Notes under the pieces: generated by a model
What the model was told of the DNA's origin: nothing
Seen by the model: the letters and a program-made list of their open reading frames with translations, nothing else
Databases searched by the model: none
Position numbers and translations under genes: made by a program
Origin: Sanguibacter keddieii DSM 10542
GTDB lineage: Bacteria; Actinomycetota; Actinomycetes; Actinomycetales; Cellulomonadaceae
DNA length: 64,000 nt
Assembly: GCF_000024925.1 (NCBI RefSeq)
Contig: NC_013521.1
Coordinates: forward strand, 3,472,001-3,536,000
Direction of reading: 5' to 3'
Part shown: piece by piece, positions 32,787 through 41,184 of the stretch
Layout of the letters: every line of letters starts with the position of its first letter
Position numbering within the stretch: the stretch's first letter is position 1

Positions 32787-33521
32787 ATGCTTCCTGGAAG
32801 CGCAGACGCACCCCAGTGGCTCATGACGTCGTGGATCCGCAGCTGCCTGGCAGCCGGGGCGACCGCGTCCCAGCCGGAGCTCCGCTCGACCGGGCTCGCG
32901 CTGCTCGACCGGTGGAGCGAGCCGACGCGGTTCTACCACACGGTCAAGCACCTCGCCGACGTCCTCTCGCGGGTCGACGAGCTCGCCGAGGAGACGCACG
33001 AGCCCGACCTCGTCCGGCTGGCCGCCTGGTACCACGGGGCCATCTTCAACGCCGAGGCCCGGGTCGCGTACGCGAGCCAGGGCGGTGAGGACGAGGTCGC
33101 GAGCGCGGCCCTCGCCCGCGCCGAGCTCGTCGACCTCGGGGTGAGCGAGAAGCACGCCACGCGCGTCGCGGACCTCGTCACCGCGATGGCCCGCCACAAG
33201 CCGGCCCCCGGCGACTTCGACTGCGCGGTCCTCTGCGACGCCGACATGGCGATCCTCGCGTCCGAGCCGCAGCGGTACTCCTGCTACGTCCGGGACATCC
33301 GCAAGGAGTACGAGCACATCCCGGTGGACGACTACCTCGCCGCGCGGCACCGCATCCTCACCAAGCTCGTCGACCGCAAGTCGCTCTTCGCGAGCCCGCT
33401 CGCCGCGTCCTGGGAGGACGCCGCACGGCAGAACCTGGCCGGTGAGCTCGCCCGGGTCGAGCGGGAGATCTCGAAGCGCGAGGCCGGTTGCGCCGCGGGG
33501 TCGGCACCGCAGGACTCCTGA
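32787..33521 (+). CDS. HD-domain metal-dependent phosphohydrolase-like protein
   Basis: A 244-residue soluble protein of the predicted metal-dependent HD family (COG4339 type). The metal-binding pattern is spread over RFYHTVKHLADVLSRVDEL, AAWYHGAIFNAEARVA, MARHKPA and the LCDADMAILAS segment. Substrate is unknown. The ATG at 32787 precedes MLPGSADAPQWLMTSW; an AAGTAT lies 5 bases upstream as a possible -10. A convergent hairpin separates it from the sugar operon. Confidence 0.8.
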   Translation: MLPGSADAPQWLMTSWIRSCLAAGATASQPELRSTGLALLDRWSEPTRFYHTVKHLADVLSRVDELAEETHEPDLVRLAAWYHGAIFNAEARVAYASQGGEDEVASAALARAELVDLGVSEKHATRVADLVTAMARHKPAPGDFDCAVLCDADMAILASEPQRYSCYVRDIRKEYEHIPVDDYLAARHRILTKLVDRKSLFASPLAASWEDAARQNLAGELARVEREISKREAGCAAGSAPQDS

Positions 33522-33555
33522 GTCTCGGGTGCCCTGAGTCTCAGGCGCCCTGACT

Positions 33556-33606
33556 CTCGGGCGCTCCCCGGTCGACCCCGGCAGGGCCCACCGGGGAGCG
33601 CCCGAG
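33556..33606. terminator. Bidirectional hairpin between the HD gene and the alpha-glucosidase gene
   Basis: A perfect 17-bp stem (33556-33572 with 33590-33606) with a 17-base loop lies between convergent genes. Just before it, CCTGAGTCTCGGGTGC-like sequence is repeated three times (about 33520-33566). Confidence 0.75.
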
Positions 33607-33610
33607 CGGC

Positions 33611-35401
33611 TCACCTCAGGGTGGTCGTCCTCCGGTGCACCCGAACCTCCCACGGCGCGAGCGTCGTCGTCCGCGCGTCGCCCGGCACGTTCCCCAGCAC
33701 CAGCTCCTCGTCCGCCCAGCCGTCGAGCAGCGGCACGTCGAGCGGCTCCGCGGAGACGTTCCCCACCACGAGCAGCTGGTCGCCCTCGCCCTCGCGGGTG
33801 AAGGCGTACAGCCGCGGGTGCTCGGCCTCGAGCATCGTGAAGCTCCCGAGCGCGACCGTGCTGTCGGTGTGCCGCAGGTCGATCAGGCGCTGGTAGAAGG
33901 CGAAGACCGAGCGCTCCGAGGCCCGGTCGGCCTCGACGTTCACCTCGACGGACCGCGGGCTGACCGGGATCCAGGGCACGCCCGTGGTGAAGCCTGCGGT
34001 CGGGCTGGCGTCCCACTGGACGGGGGTCCGGGCGTTGTCGCGGCTCATGGCGCGCAGCCCGGCGAGGACCTCCTCCTCGGGCCGGCCGAGCTCGTCGACG
34101 TTCTCCCGGTAGTAGTTGACCGACTCGATGTCGCGGAAGTCGTCGATCCCGGTGAACGGCACGTTGGTCATGCCGATCTCCTCGCCCTGGTAGATGTACG
34201 GCGTGCCCCGGTGCAGGTGCAGCAGCGCCGCCCAGAGGGTCGCCGACTCGTAGCGGAAGGCGCCGTCGTCGCCGAACCGCGACACGAGCCGGGGCTGGTC
34301 GTGGTTGTCGAGGTACAGGCTGTTCCAGCCGACGTCCGCGAGCCCTTCCTGCCAGCGGCCGAGGGACCGCTTGAGGGCGACGAGGTCGAGCGGTCGGGGG
34401 TCGAACTTGTCGGCCCCCTGGTCGAGGGACACGTGCTCGAACTGGAACACCATGTCGAGCTCACGACGCGCAGGGTCGGTGACCAGTCGCGCCTCCTCGA
34501 CGGTGATCCCCGGCATCTCGCCCACGGTGATGAGGTCGGAGTCCCGGCCAGCGAAGACGGCCTCGTGCATCTCGTGGAGGAACTCGTGCAGGCGCGGTCC
34601 CGTCTGGAACCCGATCCCGGACGCCTCCGCTCCCCCGTCGACCTGCTCGAGACGCTTGGACACGAGGTTGATGACGTCCATGCGGAAGCCGTCGACCCCA
34701 CGGTCCAGCCACCGGTTCATCATCGCGTAGACGGCCTGCCGGACCTCGGGGTTCTCCCAGTTGAGGTCGGGCTGCTGCGGCGCGAAGAGGTGCAGGTAGA
34801 ACTGGCCGGTCGGCTCGTCGAAGGTCCACGCCGGCCCGCTGAAGGCGGAGCGCCAGTCGTTGGGCTCGACGGGCCGCGGCTCCTCGGCGGGCTCGACGGG
34901 CACCGCGGGCTCGACGGGCAGCGCGGACTCCGTGACGGTGCGTGCGTCGCGCCACCAGTACCAGTCGCGCTTCGGGCTGGTCAGGGACGACCGCGACTCC
35001 TGGAACCAGGGGTGCTGGTCGCTCGTGTGGTTGACCACCAGGTCCATGACGAGCTTCATGCCCCGGGCGTGCACCTCGGCGAGCAGCGCGTCGAAGTCCT
35101 CGAGGGTGCCGAAGAGCGGGTCGATGCCCTCGTAGTCGGAGATGTCGTACCCGTTGTCGTGCTGCGGCGAGGGGTAGACCGGCGACAGCCAGATCACGTC
35201 GACCCCGAGGTCGGCGAGGTGGTCGAGCCGGGACAGGATCCCGCCGAGGTCGCCGACGCCGTCGCCGTCCGAGTCGGCGAAGCTGCGCGGGTACACCTGG
35301 TAGACGACGGCCCGGGTCCACCAGGCCGGCGGGGCGGCCCCCGGGCCTGACGTGCCTGTGCCGGCGGCGGGTCCCTGTGCCTGGGGTGTCAGACGTGTCA
35401 T
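33611..35401 (-). CDS. GH13 alpha-glucosidase (oligo-1,6-glucosidase type)
   Basis: A 596-residue alpha-glucosidase that cleaves oligosaccharides in the cytoplasm after uptake. GH13 regions are present: DLVVNHTSD (120-128), nucleophile Asp242 in GFRMDVIN, acid/base Glu295 in VGEMPG, and Asp368 in NHDQPR. Between the (beta/alpha) strands, residues about 158-180 form an acidic Val-Glu-Pro-rich insert (EPAVPVEPAEEP). It is the last gene of the operon: its ATG overlaps the permease stop as ATGA. With GH36 upstream it would process glucose-containing oligosaccharides such as raffinose products. Confidence 0.92.
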   Translation of the reverse strand: MTRLTPQAQGPAAGTGTSGPGAAPPAWWTRAVVYQVYPRSFADSDGDGVGDLGGILSRLDHLADLGVDVIWLSPVYPSPQHDNGYDISDYEGIDPLFGTLEDFDALLAEVHARGMKLVMDLVVNHTSDQHPWFQESRSSLTSPKRDWYWWRDARTVTESALPVEPAVPVEPAEEPRPVEPNDWRSAFSGPAWTFDEPTGQFYLHLFAPQQPDLNWENPEVRQAVYAMMNRWLDRGVDGFRMDVINLVSKRLEQVDGGAEASGIGFQTGPRLHEFLHEMHEAVFAGRDSDLITVGEMPGITVEEARLVTDPARRELDMVFQFEHVSLDQGADKFDPRPLDLVALKRSLGRWQEGLADVGWNSLYLDNHDQPRLVSRFGDDGAFRYESATLWAALLHLHRGTPYIYQGEEIGMTNVPFTGIDDFRDIESVNYYRENVDELGRPEEEVLAGLRAMSRDNARTPVQWDASPTAGFTTGVPWIPVSPRSVEVNVEADRASERSVFAFYQRLIDLRHTDSTVALGSFTMLEAEHPRLYAFTREGEGDQLLVVGNVSAEPLDVPLLDGWADEELVLGNVPGDARTTTLAPWEVRVHRRTTTLR

Positions 35402-36309
35402 TTGATCGAGCCTCTCATGACGCCGGAGATCACCCAGCGCTGTGCGAACAGGTAGACGAGCAGCAGCGGCGCCATCGCCATGAGGTACGACGCGAAGGCG
35501 GCGGTGTAGTTGGTGTTGAACTGGCCCTGGAACACGTAGTTGGCCAGCGGGAGCGTCTGCGCCGCGGGGTCGGAGAGCACCACGAGCGGCAGGAGGAAGT
35601 CGTTCCACGCCCACACGCAGGTGAGGATGCCGACGGTCGCGAGCATCGGTGAGAGCAGCGGGAACACGATCTTGGTGAACACGGTCCATGTCGAGGCACC
35701 GTCGAGCAGGGCCGCCTCCTCGAGCTCGACCGGGATCGAGCGGATGAAGGCCGTGAAGAACAGGGTGTTCGTCGAGAGCCCGAACACCGTGTAGAGCAGG
35801 ATCAGGCCGGCCTGGTTGTCGAGCCCGAGCAGCGAGGTCTGCTTCACCACGGGGAGCATGATGATGGGGAACGGCACGAAGATCGCCGAGACCAGGTAGA
35901 AGAAGATCCCCTTGAACAGCCTGCGGTGCATGTTGCGGGCGATCGCGTAGGCGACCATCGCGTTGGTCGCGAGGGTCAGCAGCACCGCACCGACGGTGAT
36001 GAGCGCGGTGTTCATGAGCGCCCGCGGGAAGTTGGTGAGGTTCCACGCGTCGGCGAAGTTCTGCAGGTGGATCGACGTGGGGAGCCCGAAGCCGGAGCCG
36101 CCGAGCTGGTCCGGGGTCTTGAGGGCGGTGACGACCGTGAAGTAGAGCGGGACGAGGACCGTGAGCGCGCAGACGGCGAGCAGGGCGGTGAGCCACCAGT
36201 TGACCCGGCGGCCCTCCTCGTCGCGGCCTCCGCGGCGGCGGCGTCGGACGGGTGGGCGCTCGCTCGCGGCGGGCGGGACGGACTCTGGGGTGAGGGTTGG
36301 TGCAGTCAT
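35398..36309 (-). CDS. Sugar ABC transporter permease (MalG-like)
   Basis: A 303-residue inner-membrane permease with about six helices and the EAA loop (VELEEAALLDGASTWTVFTKIVFPLL), which docks to the ATPase. N-terminal 40 residues are cytoplasmic and rich in Arg. It pairs with the upstream MalF-like permease to import the sugar delivered by the lipoprotein. The start ATG overlaps the upstream stop (TGATG) and its stop overlaps the alpha-glucosidase start. Confidence 0.93.
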   Translation of the reverse strand: MTAPTLTPESVPPAASERPPVRRRRRGGRDEEGRRVNWWLTALLAVCALTVLVPLYFTVVTALKTPDQLGGSGFGLPTSIHLQNFADAWNLTNFPRALMNTALITVGAVLLTLATNAMVAYAIARNMHRRLFKGIFFYLVSAIFVPFPIIMLPVVKQTSLLGLDNQAGLILLYTVFGLSTNTLFFTAFIRSIPVELEEAALLDGASTWTVFTKIVFPLLSPMLATVGILTCVWAWNDFLLPLVVLSDPAAQTLPLANYVFQGQFNTNYTAAFASYLMAMAPLLLVYLFAQRWVISGVMRGSIK

Positions 36310-37250
36310 CAGAACGACGCCTCCCGACGCTGGAGCACTCGCAGCTGGAACACGGAGATGAGGACGATCACGACGAGGAAGATCACCGCGTTGGCCGTCT
36401 GGTAGGCGTACTCGCCGCCCTGGAAACCACCGCGGTAGATGAGCAGGGACACCGACTGCGTCGACGTCCCGGGCCCACCGGCCGTGAGCGCCATGATGTG
36501 GTCGAAGACCTGCAGGAAGTTCTTGAGCGACAGGACCATGTTGATGGTGAAGAACGGCCCGATGAGCGGGAAGGTGATGGACCTGAACGTCCGCCACACG
36601 CTGGCGCCGTCGAGCGAGGCGGCCTCGTAGAGCTCGCCCGGGATCGTCTGGAGCCCGGCGAGGTAGATGATGATGTTGAAGGCCGCCGCCTGCCAGACCG
36701 CGAGGATCACGATGCCCACCCACGCGAGGTCCGGGTTCGCCAGGATCGACGTGGACAGGGCGTCGATGCCGAGCCCCGAGGCGATCTCCGGGAGCGAGTT
36801 CGAGAACAGGTAGTTGAACACGTAGCCGATGACGAGGATCGACAGGATGTTCGGGATGAAGAAGATCCCGCGCAGGCCGGTCTTGAACTTGATCCGCGAG
36901 TTGAGGCCGAGGGCGATCGCGAGCGAGATGACGTTCACGAGGATCGTCGACACGAGCGCGAAGCCGAAGGTGAAGGCGTAGGCGTTGAGGACCTGGTCGT
37001 CCTTGAAGAGGTTGACGTAGTTGGCGAACCAGGTGAAGTCCCACTCGCCGTAGCCGGCGTAGTTGGTCATCGAGAAGAAGATCCCGTTGAGCACCGGGAT
37101 GGTGTGCAGGACGAAGAACAGCAGGACTGCGGGGAGCACCATCCAGTAGAAGGTCCGGGAGACCCGGCTCGTGCCGGGTCGGCGTCGCGCTGCCGCCCGG
37201 GGGTTCGTGGCGCGCGGTGCGCGCGCCGGGGCTGTCGAGGACGTGGTCAT
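36309..37250 (-). CDS. Sugar ABC transporter permease (MalF-like)
   Basis: A 313-residue inner-membrane permease with about six helices and the EAA loop (ELYEAASLDGASVWRTFRSITFPLIGP). First helix about 34-54 (FYWMVLPAVLLFFVLHTIPVL). It lies 10 bases after the substrate-binding protein gene and overlaps the second permease. No ATPase gene is in this operon; msiK at 59.8 kb is a likely shared one. Confidence 0.93.
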   Translation of the reverse strand: MTTSSTAPARAPRATNPRAAARRRPGTSRVSRTFYWMVLPAVLLFFVLHTIPVLNGIFFSMTNYAGYGEWDFTWFANYVNLFKDDQVLNAYAFTFGFALVSTILVNVISLAIALGLNSRIKFKTGLRGIFFIPNILSILVIGYVFNYLFSNSLPEIASGLGIDALSTSILANPDLAWVGIVILAVWQAAAFNIIIYLAGLQTIPGELYEAASLDGASVWRTFRSITFPLIGPFFTINMVLSLKNFLQVFDHIMALTAGGPGTSTQSVSLLIYRGGFQGGEYAYQTANAVIFLVVIVLISVFQLRVLQRREASF

Positions 37251-37260
37251 GGTCGGTCCC

Positions 37261-38637
37261 TCATCGCTGGTTGGAGCGGGCTGCGACCTTGCGCCACTCG
37301 CTGTCGAGGTTGGTGAGGAAGGCGTCGACGTCGCTGTCGATGATCAGCTGCTGCAGCATCGGCTGGAGCGGGACGGCCGCGGGGATCTGGTGGTCCAGGT
37401 ACCCGATGATCCGGCCCTCCTCGACGTAGTCGTTGAGCCCTGCGAGGTACGGGTTGGTCGAGGGCGGTGCGTCGACGAGCGGGGAGAAGGTCGACTGGGC
37501 GGTGCCGTAGGTCTCGACGTTCTCGGGTCGCATCATGTAGTCGACGAACTTCTCGACCTCGGCGCGGTGCGGGGTGTCCCGCCCCATGGCGAGCACGACG
37601 TCGACGCCGGTCACCAGGACGGTGTCGGCCGGGTCGTCGGTCGCGGGGTACGGGAAGGTCCCGAGGTCGAGGTCCGGGTTGTTCTCGAGGATGGGCGCGA
37701 TGGCATAGGTGCCCTGGAGGTACATGGCGGACTCGCCGTCGGCGAAGGCCTTGTTCCCCGCGTTGTAGTCCCGGCTGTCACGGTTCGGCTGGTTGTAGGA
37801 GAAGAGCGTCACGAGCTTCTCCGTCGCCTCCCGGTAGTCGGCCGAGAACGACGGGTCGGTGCCCGGGCCGGCGTCGGCGCCGAGCGCGCGGAGGTCGTCG
37901 AAGAACCCGTCGGGCTGGAGCGCGCCGCCGAGGTTGTTGAAGGAGGGCAGCACCGTCCACTGGTCCTTGAGGGTCCCGTAGAACGGGGTGACCCCGGCCG
38001 CCTGGAAGGTGTCGGCGGCGGCGATGAGCTCGTCCCAGGTCTGCGGCACCTCGACGTCGTGCTCGGCGAAGATCGTCTTGTTGTAGATGATGCTCGACGC
38101 GGCGAGCGCGAAGGGCACCCCGCTGATCTCGTCGCCGTTCTGGCCGAGGTCGGTGACGATCTTCACCGGGGCATCGGCGACCGTCTCCATCACCGGGAGG
38201 TCGGCCACGTCGGCGAAGACCCCGGCCCGGGCGAGCTCACCGAAGGTCGCACCCGCGTTGAGCGTCATGACGTCGGGCACCTTGTTCTTGACGAGCAGGG
38301 TGCGCAGGGCGGTGTCGGCGTTGGGCACGTGGTTCTGCACGACCTCGATGCCCGGGTTCTCCGCCTCGAAGCCGGCGATGATGTCGTCGAACTGCGCGAC
38401 GGCCTCGGGCTTGAACTGGAAGAAGTTCAGCGTGACGGTGCCGTCGTCGGCCCCGCTGCAACCGGCGGCGGCGAGCGCCACGAGCGCGGCGGCGGTCCCC
38501 GCTGCCACGGTGCGGGCCCAGGGCCGTCGTCGGCCCGGCGCGGTGCTCGTCGTGCTCGTGGTGCTCGTCGTGCGCTGGGTGATCCGAGTGCTCACCGGGT
38601 CCAGCGGCACCGGGGTCGGGTGGTGGTCGTGCGGCAT
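37261..38637 (-). CDS. Sugar ABC transporter substrate-binding lipoprotein
   Basis: A 458-residue extracellular lipoprotein (family 1 solute-binding) that captures oligosaccharide. The lipobox LAAAGC has its Cys at about residue 60, preceded by a 42-residue Thr/Arg-rich start (TTSTTSTT) longer than usual. The mature domain has NFFQFKPEAVAQFDDIIAGFEAENPGIEVV at the start and the type-1 signature region with NKTIFAEHDVEVPQTWDELIAAADTF. AAGGAGG lies 7 bases before the ATG, which supports this long start. Neighbours indicate alpha-galactosides or similar as ligands. Confidence 0.93.
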   Translation of the reverse strand: MPHDHHPTPVPLDPVSTRITQRTTSTTSTTSTAPGRRRPWARTVAAGTAAALVALAAAGCSGADDGTVTLNFFQFKPEAVAQFDDIIAGFEAENPGIEVVQNHVPNADTALRTLLVKNKVPDVMTLNAGATFGELARAGVFADVADLPVMETVADAPVKIVTDLGQNGDEISGVPFALAASSIIYNKTIFAEHDVEVPQTWDELIAAADTFQAAGVTPFYGTLKDQWTVLPSFNNLGGALQPDGFFDDLRALGADAGPGTDPSFSADYREATEKLVTLFSYNQPNRDSRDYNAGNKAFADGESAMYLQGTYAIAPILENNPDLDLGTFPYPATDDPADTVLVTGVDVVLAMGRDTPHRAEVEKFVDYMMRPENVETYGTAQSTFSPLVDAPPSTNPYLAGLNDYVEEGRIIGYLDHQIPAAVPLQPMLQQLIIDSDVDAFLTNLDSEWRKVAARSNQR

Positions 38638-38680
38638 GCTGCGCCTCCTTGCGCGTGCGGCCGGTCAGCAGGTGCTGACG

Positions 38681-40807
38681 TCAGCCGATGACTGTCGCCT
38701 CGAGGAGCACGAGCTCCTCGGGGTAGAGCACGGGGGCCTGGATGCCGGTCGTGCCGAGGGCACGTCCGGTGGACCGGGCGCCGTCGGACGCCCAGCGGAG
38801 GGGCGACTGGCCCGGTCCGGCGAGGGCCGCGGTGGGTGCGGCGAGCCGCACCCGGTAGCTGGCGTCGGGGTCGAGGCCGGGCAGGTGGACCCGTCCGGCC
38901 GGGTAGGTGAGGCTCGTGGCGGTCTGGGTGTAGGCGTAGAGCGCGCGGGAACGGTCCTGCGCGACGACGCCGCGCAGGTCGGCCGTCGCGACGGGCAGGT
39001 CGGCGTGCACGACGCGTCCCGTGTGCAGGAGGTCGCGTGCCTGCTTGTGGGCCTCGACCCACCGGCCGAGCGCGGCGAGCTGGTCGTCGTCGACGGTGGT
39101 GAGGTCCCACTCGATCCCGAGGTGCCCGAAGAACGCGACCCCGGCGCGCAGGTCGAGGTCGTGGGTGCGGTGCGTCGAGTGGGACCGCGGGCCGCCGACG
39201 TGCGCGCCGAGGAGCTCGGGCGGGACGAGGAGCCCGGTGTACCGCTGGTTGTCGAGGCGCTCGAGGGGGTCGATGCAGTCGCTCGTCCAGACGCGGTCGG
39301 TGCGCTCGAGGATGCCGAGGTCGACGCGGGCCCCACCCGAGGCGCAGGACTCGATCTCGAGCGCGGGGTGGCGCGCGTGCAGCTCGTCGAGGAGCCGGTA
39401 GAGCGCGAGGGTGTGCTCGTGGACGGTCGCGCGACCGGTGCGGGCGTCGCCGGCGCTGGTCAGCTCGCGGTTGTGGTCCCACTTGAGGTAGCTGATGGGG
39501 TGCTCGACGAGGAGCGCGTCGAGGCTCTCGAAGACGTGGGCGTAGGCGTCGGGGTCGGCGAGGTTGAGGACGTGCTGCTGACGCCCTTCGACGGGCAGGC
39601 GGCCACCCGGCTGGAGGATCCAGCCCGGGTGGGCGCGGGCGAGGTCCGAGTCGAGGTTGACCATCTCGGGCTCGACCCAGAGCCCGAACTCCATCCCGAG
39701 GCCGGTGACGGTCTCCACGAGCGGCGTGAGCCCATGGGGCCAGACGGCGGGGTCGACGGTCCAGTCGCCGAGGCCTGCGGTGTCGTCGCGCCGGCCGAGG
39801 AACCAGCCGTCGTCGAGGACGAAGCGCTCGACCCCGACCGCGGCGGCTCGCTCGGCGAGGGCCGTGAGGGTGGCGAGGTCGTGGTCGAAGTACACGGCCT
39901 CCCAGGTGTTGAGGGTGACCGGGCGCGGGCGCTGCGGGTGCCGCGGACGGCTGCGGAGCTCGGTGTGGAAGCGCGCCGAGAGCTCGGTGAGGCCGTCGCC
40001 CCAGGACCCGAGCACCCACGGGGTGGAGTAGGTGGCGCCCGGGGCGAGGTCGACCTCGCCCGGGGCGAGCAGCTCTCCTGCGGTGAGCGCCGACTCGGCC
40101 GTCACCGTGCGCTCCGCGGCCAGGCGGTGGTTGCCGCTCCAGGCGACGTGCACGGCGTGCACCTGGCCCCGCTCGAAGCCGAACCCAGGGGTGCCTGCGG
40201 CGAGGAGCAGCGTGGCGTCCGCGCCGGGGCGGCCCTTGCGGCTCTCGCGGAGGTGGGTGCCGACGGTGAGGGCCCGCCGCTGCGGGCTGCGCTCGCGCAG
40301 GTGCCGGCCCGTGGTGTCCATGATCTCGGTGGCTTGCGCCGGGAGGGGGAAGGTCGCGGCGAGCGCGAGCAGCGAGTAGTCGTCCGGACCGGTGTTGGTG
40401 AGCGAGAGCCGCTGCCGGACGAGCCCGGCGTCGGAGACCTCGAGCTCGACGACGAGGGTGAGGGCGCCGTGGTCGTCGACCGCCGTGATCGTCGCGGTGC
40501 TCGGCCCGTGCTCGACCGTGGAGAGGGCGAAGGACGGGGAGAAGACGCGCCCGCTGCGATGCCCCTCGAGCCCCGGGGTGCCGAGCCACCCGGCGGCGTC
40601 GAGCGGGAGGAGCGTGAGACGGGCCGGGACGTCGAGGCCGCCCGAGACACGCTGCGGCTCGGCGGCGAGGGCGAGCCCGTCGAGGTCCGCCTGGGCGGCG
40701 TCGCCCAGGTCGTGCCCCCAGTGGACGATCGTCGGGAGGCCCGGGGTGGTCGGGTCGATGACCAGGCTGGTGCCTCCGTTGCGGAGGTGGATCACGCGTC
40801 GTTGCAT
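38681..40807 (-). CDS. GH36 alpha-galactosidase
   Basis: A 708-residue cytoplasmic enzyme releasing terminal alpha-galactose from raffinose-family sugars or melibiose. GH36 signatures: DDGW (332-335), GLWVEPEM (375-382), nucleophile Asp444 in YLKWDHNRE, CASGGAR (488-494) and acid/base Asp510 in WTSDCIDPLERL. The length fits the family. It is the first gene of the five-gene sugar operon. The ATG at 40807 has no ribosome site and lies 7 bases after a TAGAAA -10, so the mRNA is probably leaderless. Repression by the divergent ROK regulator is inferred from an overlapping inverted repeat. Confidence 0.95.
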   Translation of the reverse strand: MQRRVIHLRNGGTSLVIDPTTPGLPTIVHWGHDLGDAAQADLDGLALAAEPQRVSGGLDVPARLTLLPLDAAGWLGTPGLEGHRSGRVFSPSFALSTVEHGPSTATITAVDDHGALTLVVELEVSDAGLVRQRLSLTNTGPDDYSLLALAATFPLPAQATEIMDTTGRHLRERSPQRRALTVGTHLRESRKGRPGADATLLLAAGTPGFGFERGQVHAVHVAWSGNHRLAAERTVTAESALTAGELLAPGEVDLAPGATYSTPWVLGSWGDGLTELSARFHTELRSRPRHPQRPRPVTLNTWEAVYFDHDLATLTALAERAAAVGVERFVLDDGWFLGRRDDTAGLGDWTVDPAVWPHGLTPLVETVTGLGMEFGLWVEPEMVNLDSDLARAHPGWILQPGGRLPVEGRQQHVLNLADPDAYAHVFESLDALLVEHPISYLKWDHNRELTSAGDARTGRATVHEHTLALYRLLDELHARHPALEIESCASGGARVDLGILERTDRVWTSDCIDPLERLDNQRYTGLLVPPELLGAHVGGPRSHSTHRTHDLDLRAGVAFFGHLGIEWDLTTVDDDQLAALGRWVEAHKQARDLLHTGRVVHADLPVATADLRGVVAQDRSRALYAYTQTATSLTYPAGRVHLPGLDPDASYRVRLAAPTAALAGPGQSPLRWASDGARSTGRALGTTGIQAPVLYPEELVLLEATVIG

Positions 40808-40809
40808 GG

Positions 40810-40832
40810 GTTACTTTCTAGACGGAAGCAAC
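40810..40832. promoter_or_regulatory. Candidate ROK operator overlapping the GH36 promoter
   Basis: GTTACTTTC and GGAAGCAAC (40810-40818 and 40824-40832) are imperfect inverted half-sites, 7 of 9 matching, separated by 5 bases. The site covers the -10 box and most of the spacer of the GH36 promoter, where a bound repressor would block RNA polymerase. Binding by the ROK protein is inferred. Confidence 0.6.
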
Positions 40833-40844
40833 CGGTGGTGTCAA
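40815..40844 (-). promoter_or_regulatory. Consensus promoter of the alpha-galactoside operon
   Basis: On the minus strand TTGACA (40844-40839), an 18-base spacer and TAGAAA (40820-40815) precede the GH36 ATG by 7 bases. It is one of the best sigma-70-type promoters in the window. Confidence 0.7.
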
Positions 40845-40938
40845 GGGGTGTGGGTGGGTGGCCTTGGATTGATCGACTGGCGCGTTGGTGGCATATCGTC
40901 GGCGTTGCTGTGGGACACAGACGCGCAACACCGTCGCA

Positions 40939-40964
40939 GTTAGTACACTCGCAGAAGTTATTAC
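40939..40964. promoter_or_regulatory. Direct repeat in the ROK-GH36 intergenic region
   Basis: GTTAGTAC and GTTATTAC are near-identical 8-mers with a 10-base gap. They share GTTA with the operator half-site at 40810. A TACACT within the repeat could be a -10 for the ROK gene. Possible second regulator site; weak. Confidence 0.35.
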
Positions 40965-41084
40965 GTCGTCCAGAGCCGTCCTGGGCCGGTGCCGGGTAGG
41001 TTGACTCGCGGGCACGAGCAGCGGGTACGGACGACGACGCGGACGTCGACGGCGATGTCGACGGCCGTGCGGACGTCGTCCGTG

Positions 41085-41162
41085 ACCAGCACCAGCACCA
41101 GCACCAGCGCCAGCGCCAGCACCAGCACCAGCACCAGCACCAGCACCAGCACCAGCACCAGC
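41085..41162. repeat. Hexanucleotide tandem repeat (13 units) before the ROK gene
   Basis: Thirteen contiguous 6-base units, eleven ACCAGC and two GCCAGC (units 5 and 6), end 22 bases before the ROK start codon. It lies in the 377-base gap between GH36 and the ROK gene. Copy number could vary by slippage and change promoter-to-gene distance. Read as protein it gives Thr-Ser repeats, but no supported gene covers it. Confidence 0.9.
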
Positions 41163-41184
41163 ACCATGACGAGGGGACCATCAG

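Noticed and set aside
41085-41162. CRISPR array
   Set aside because: The six-base units are contiguous with no spacers.
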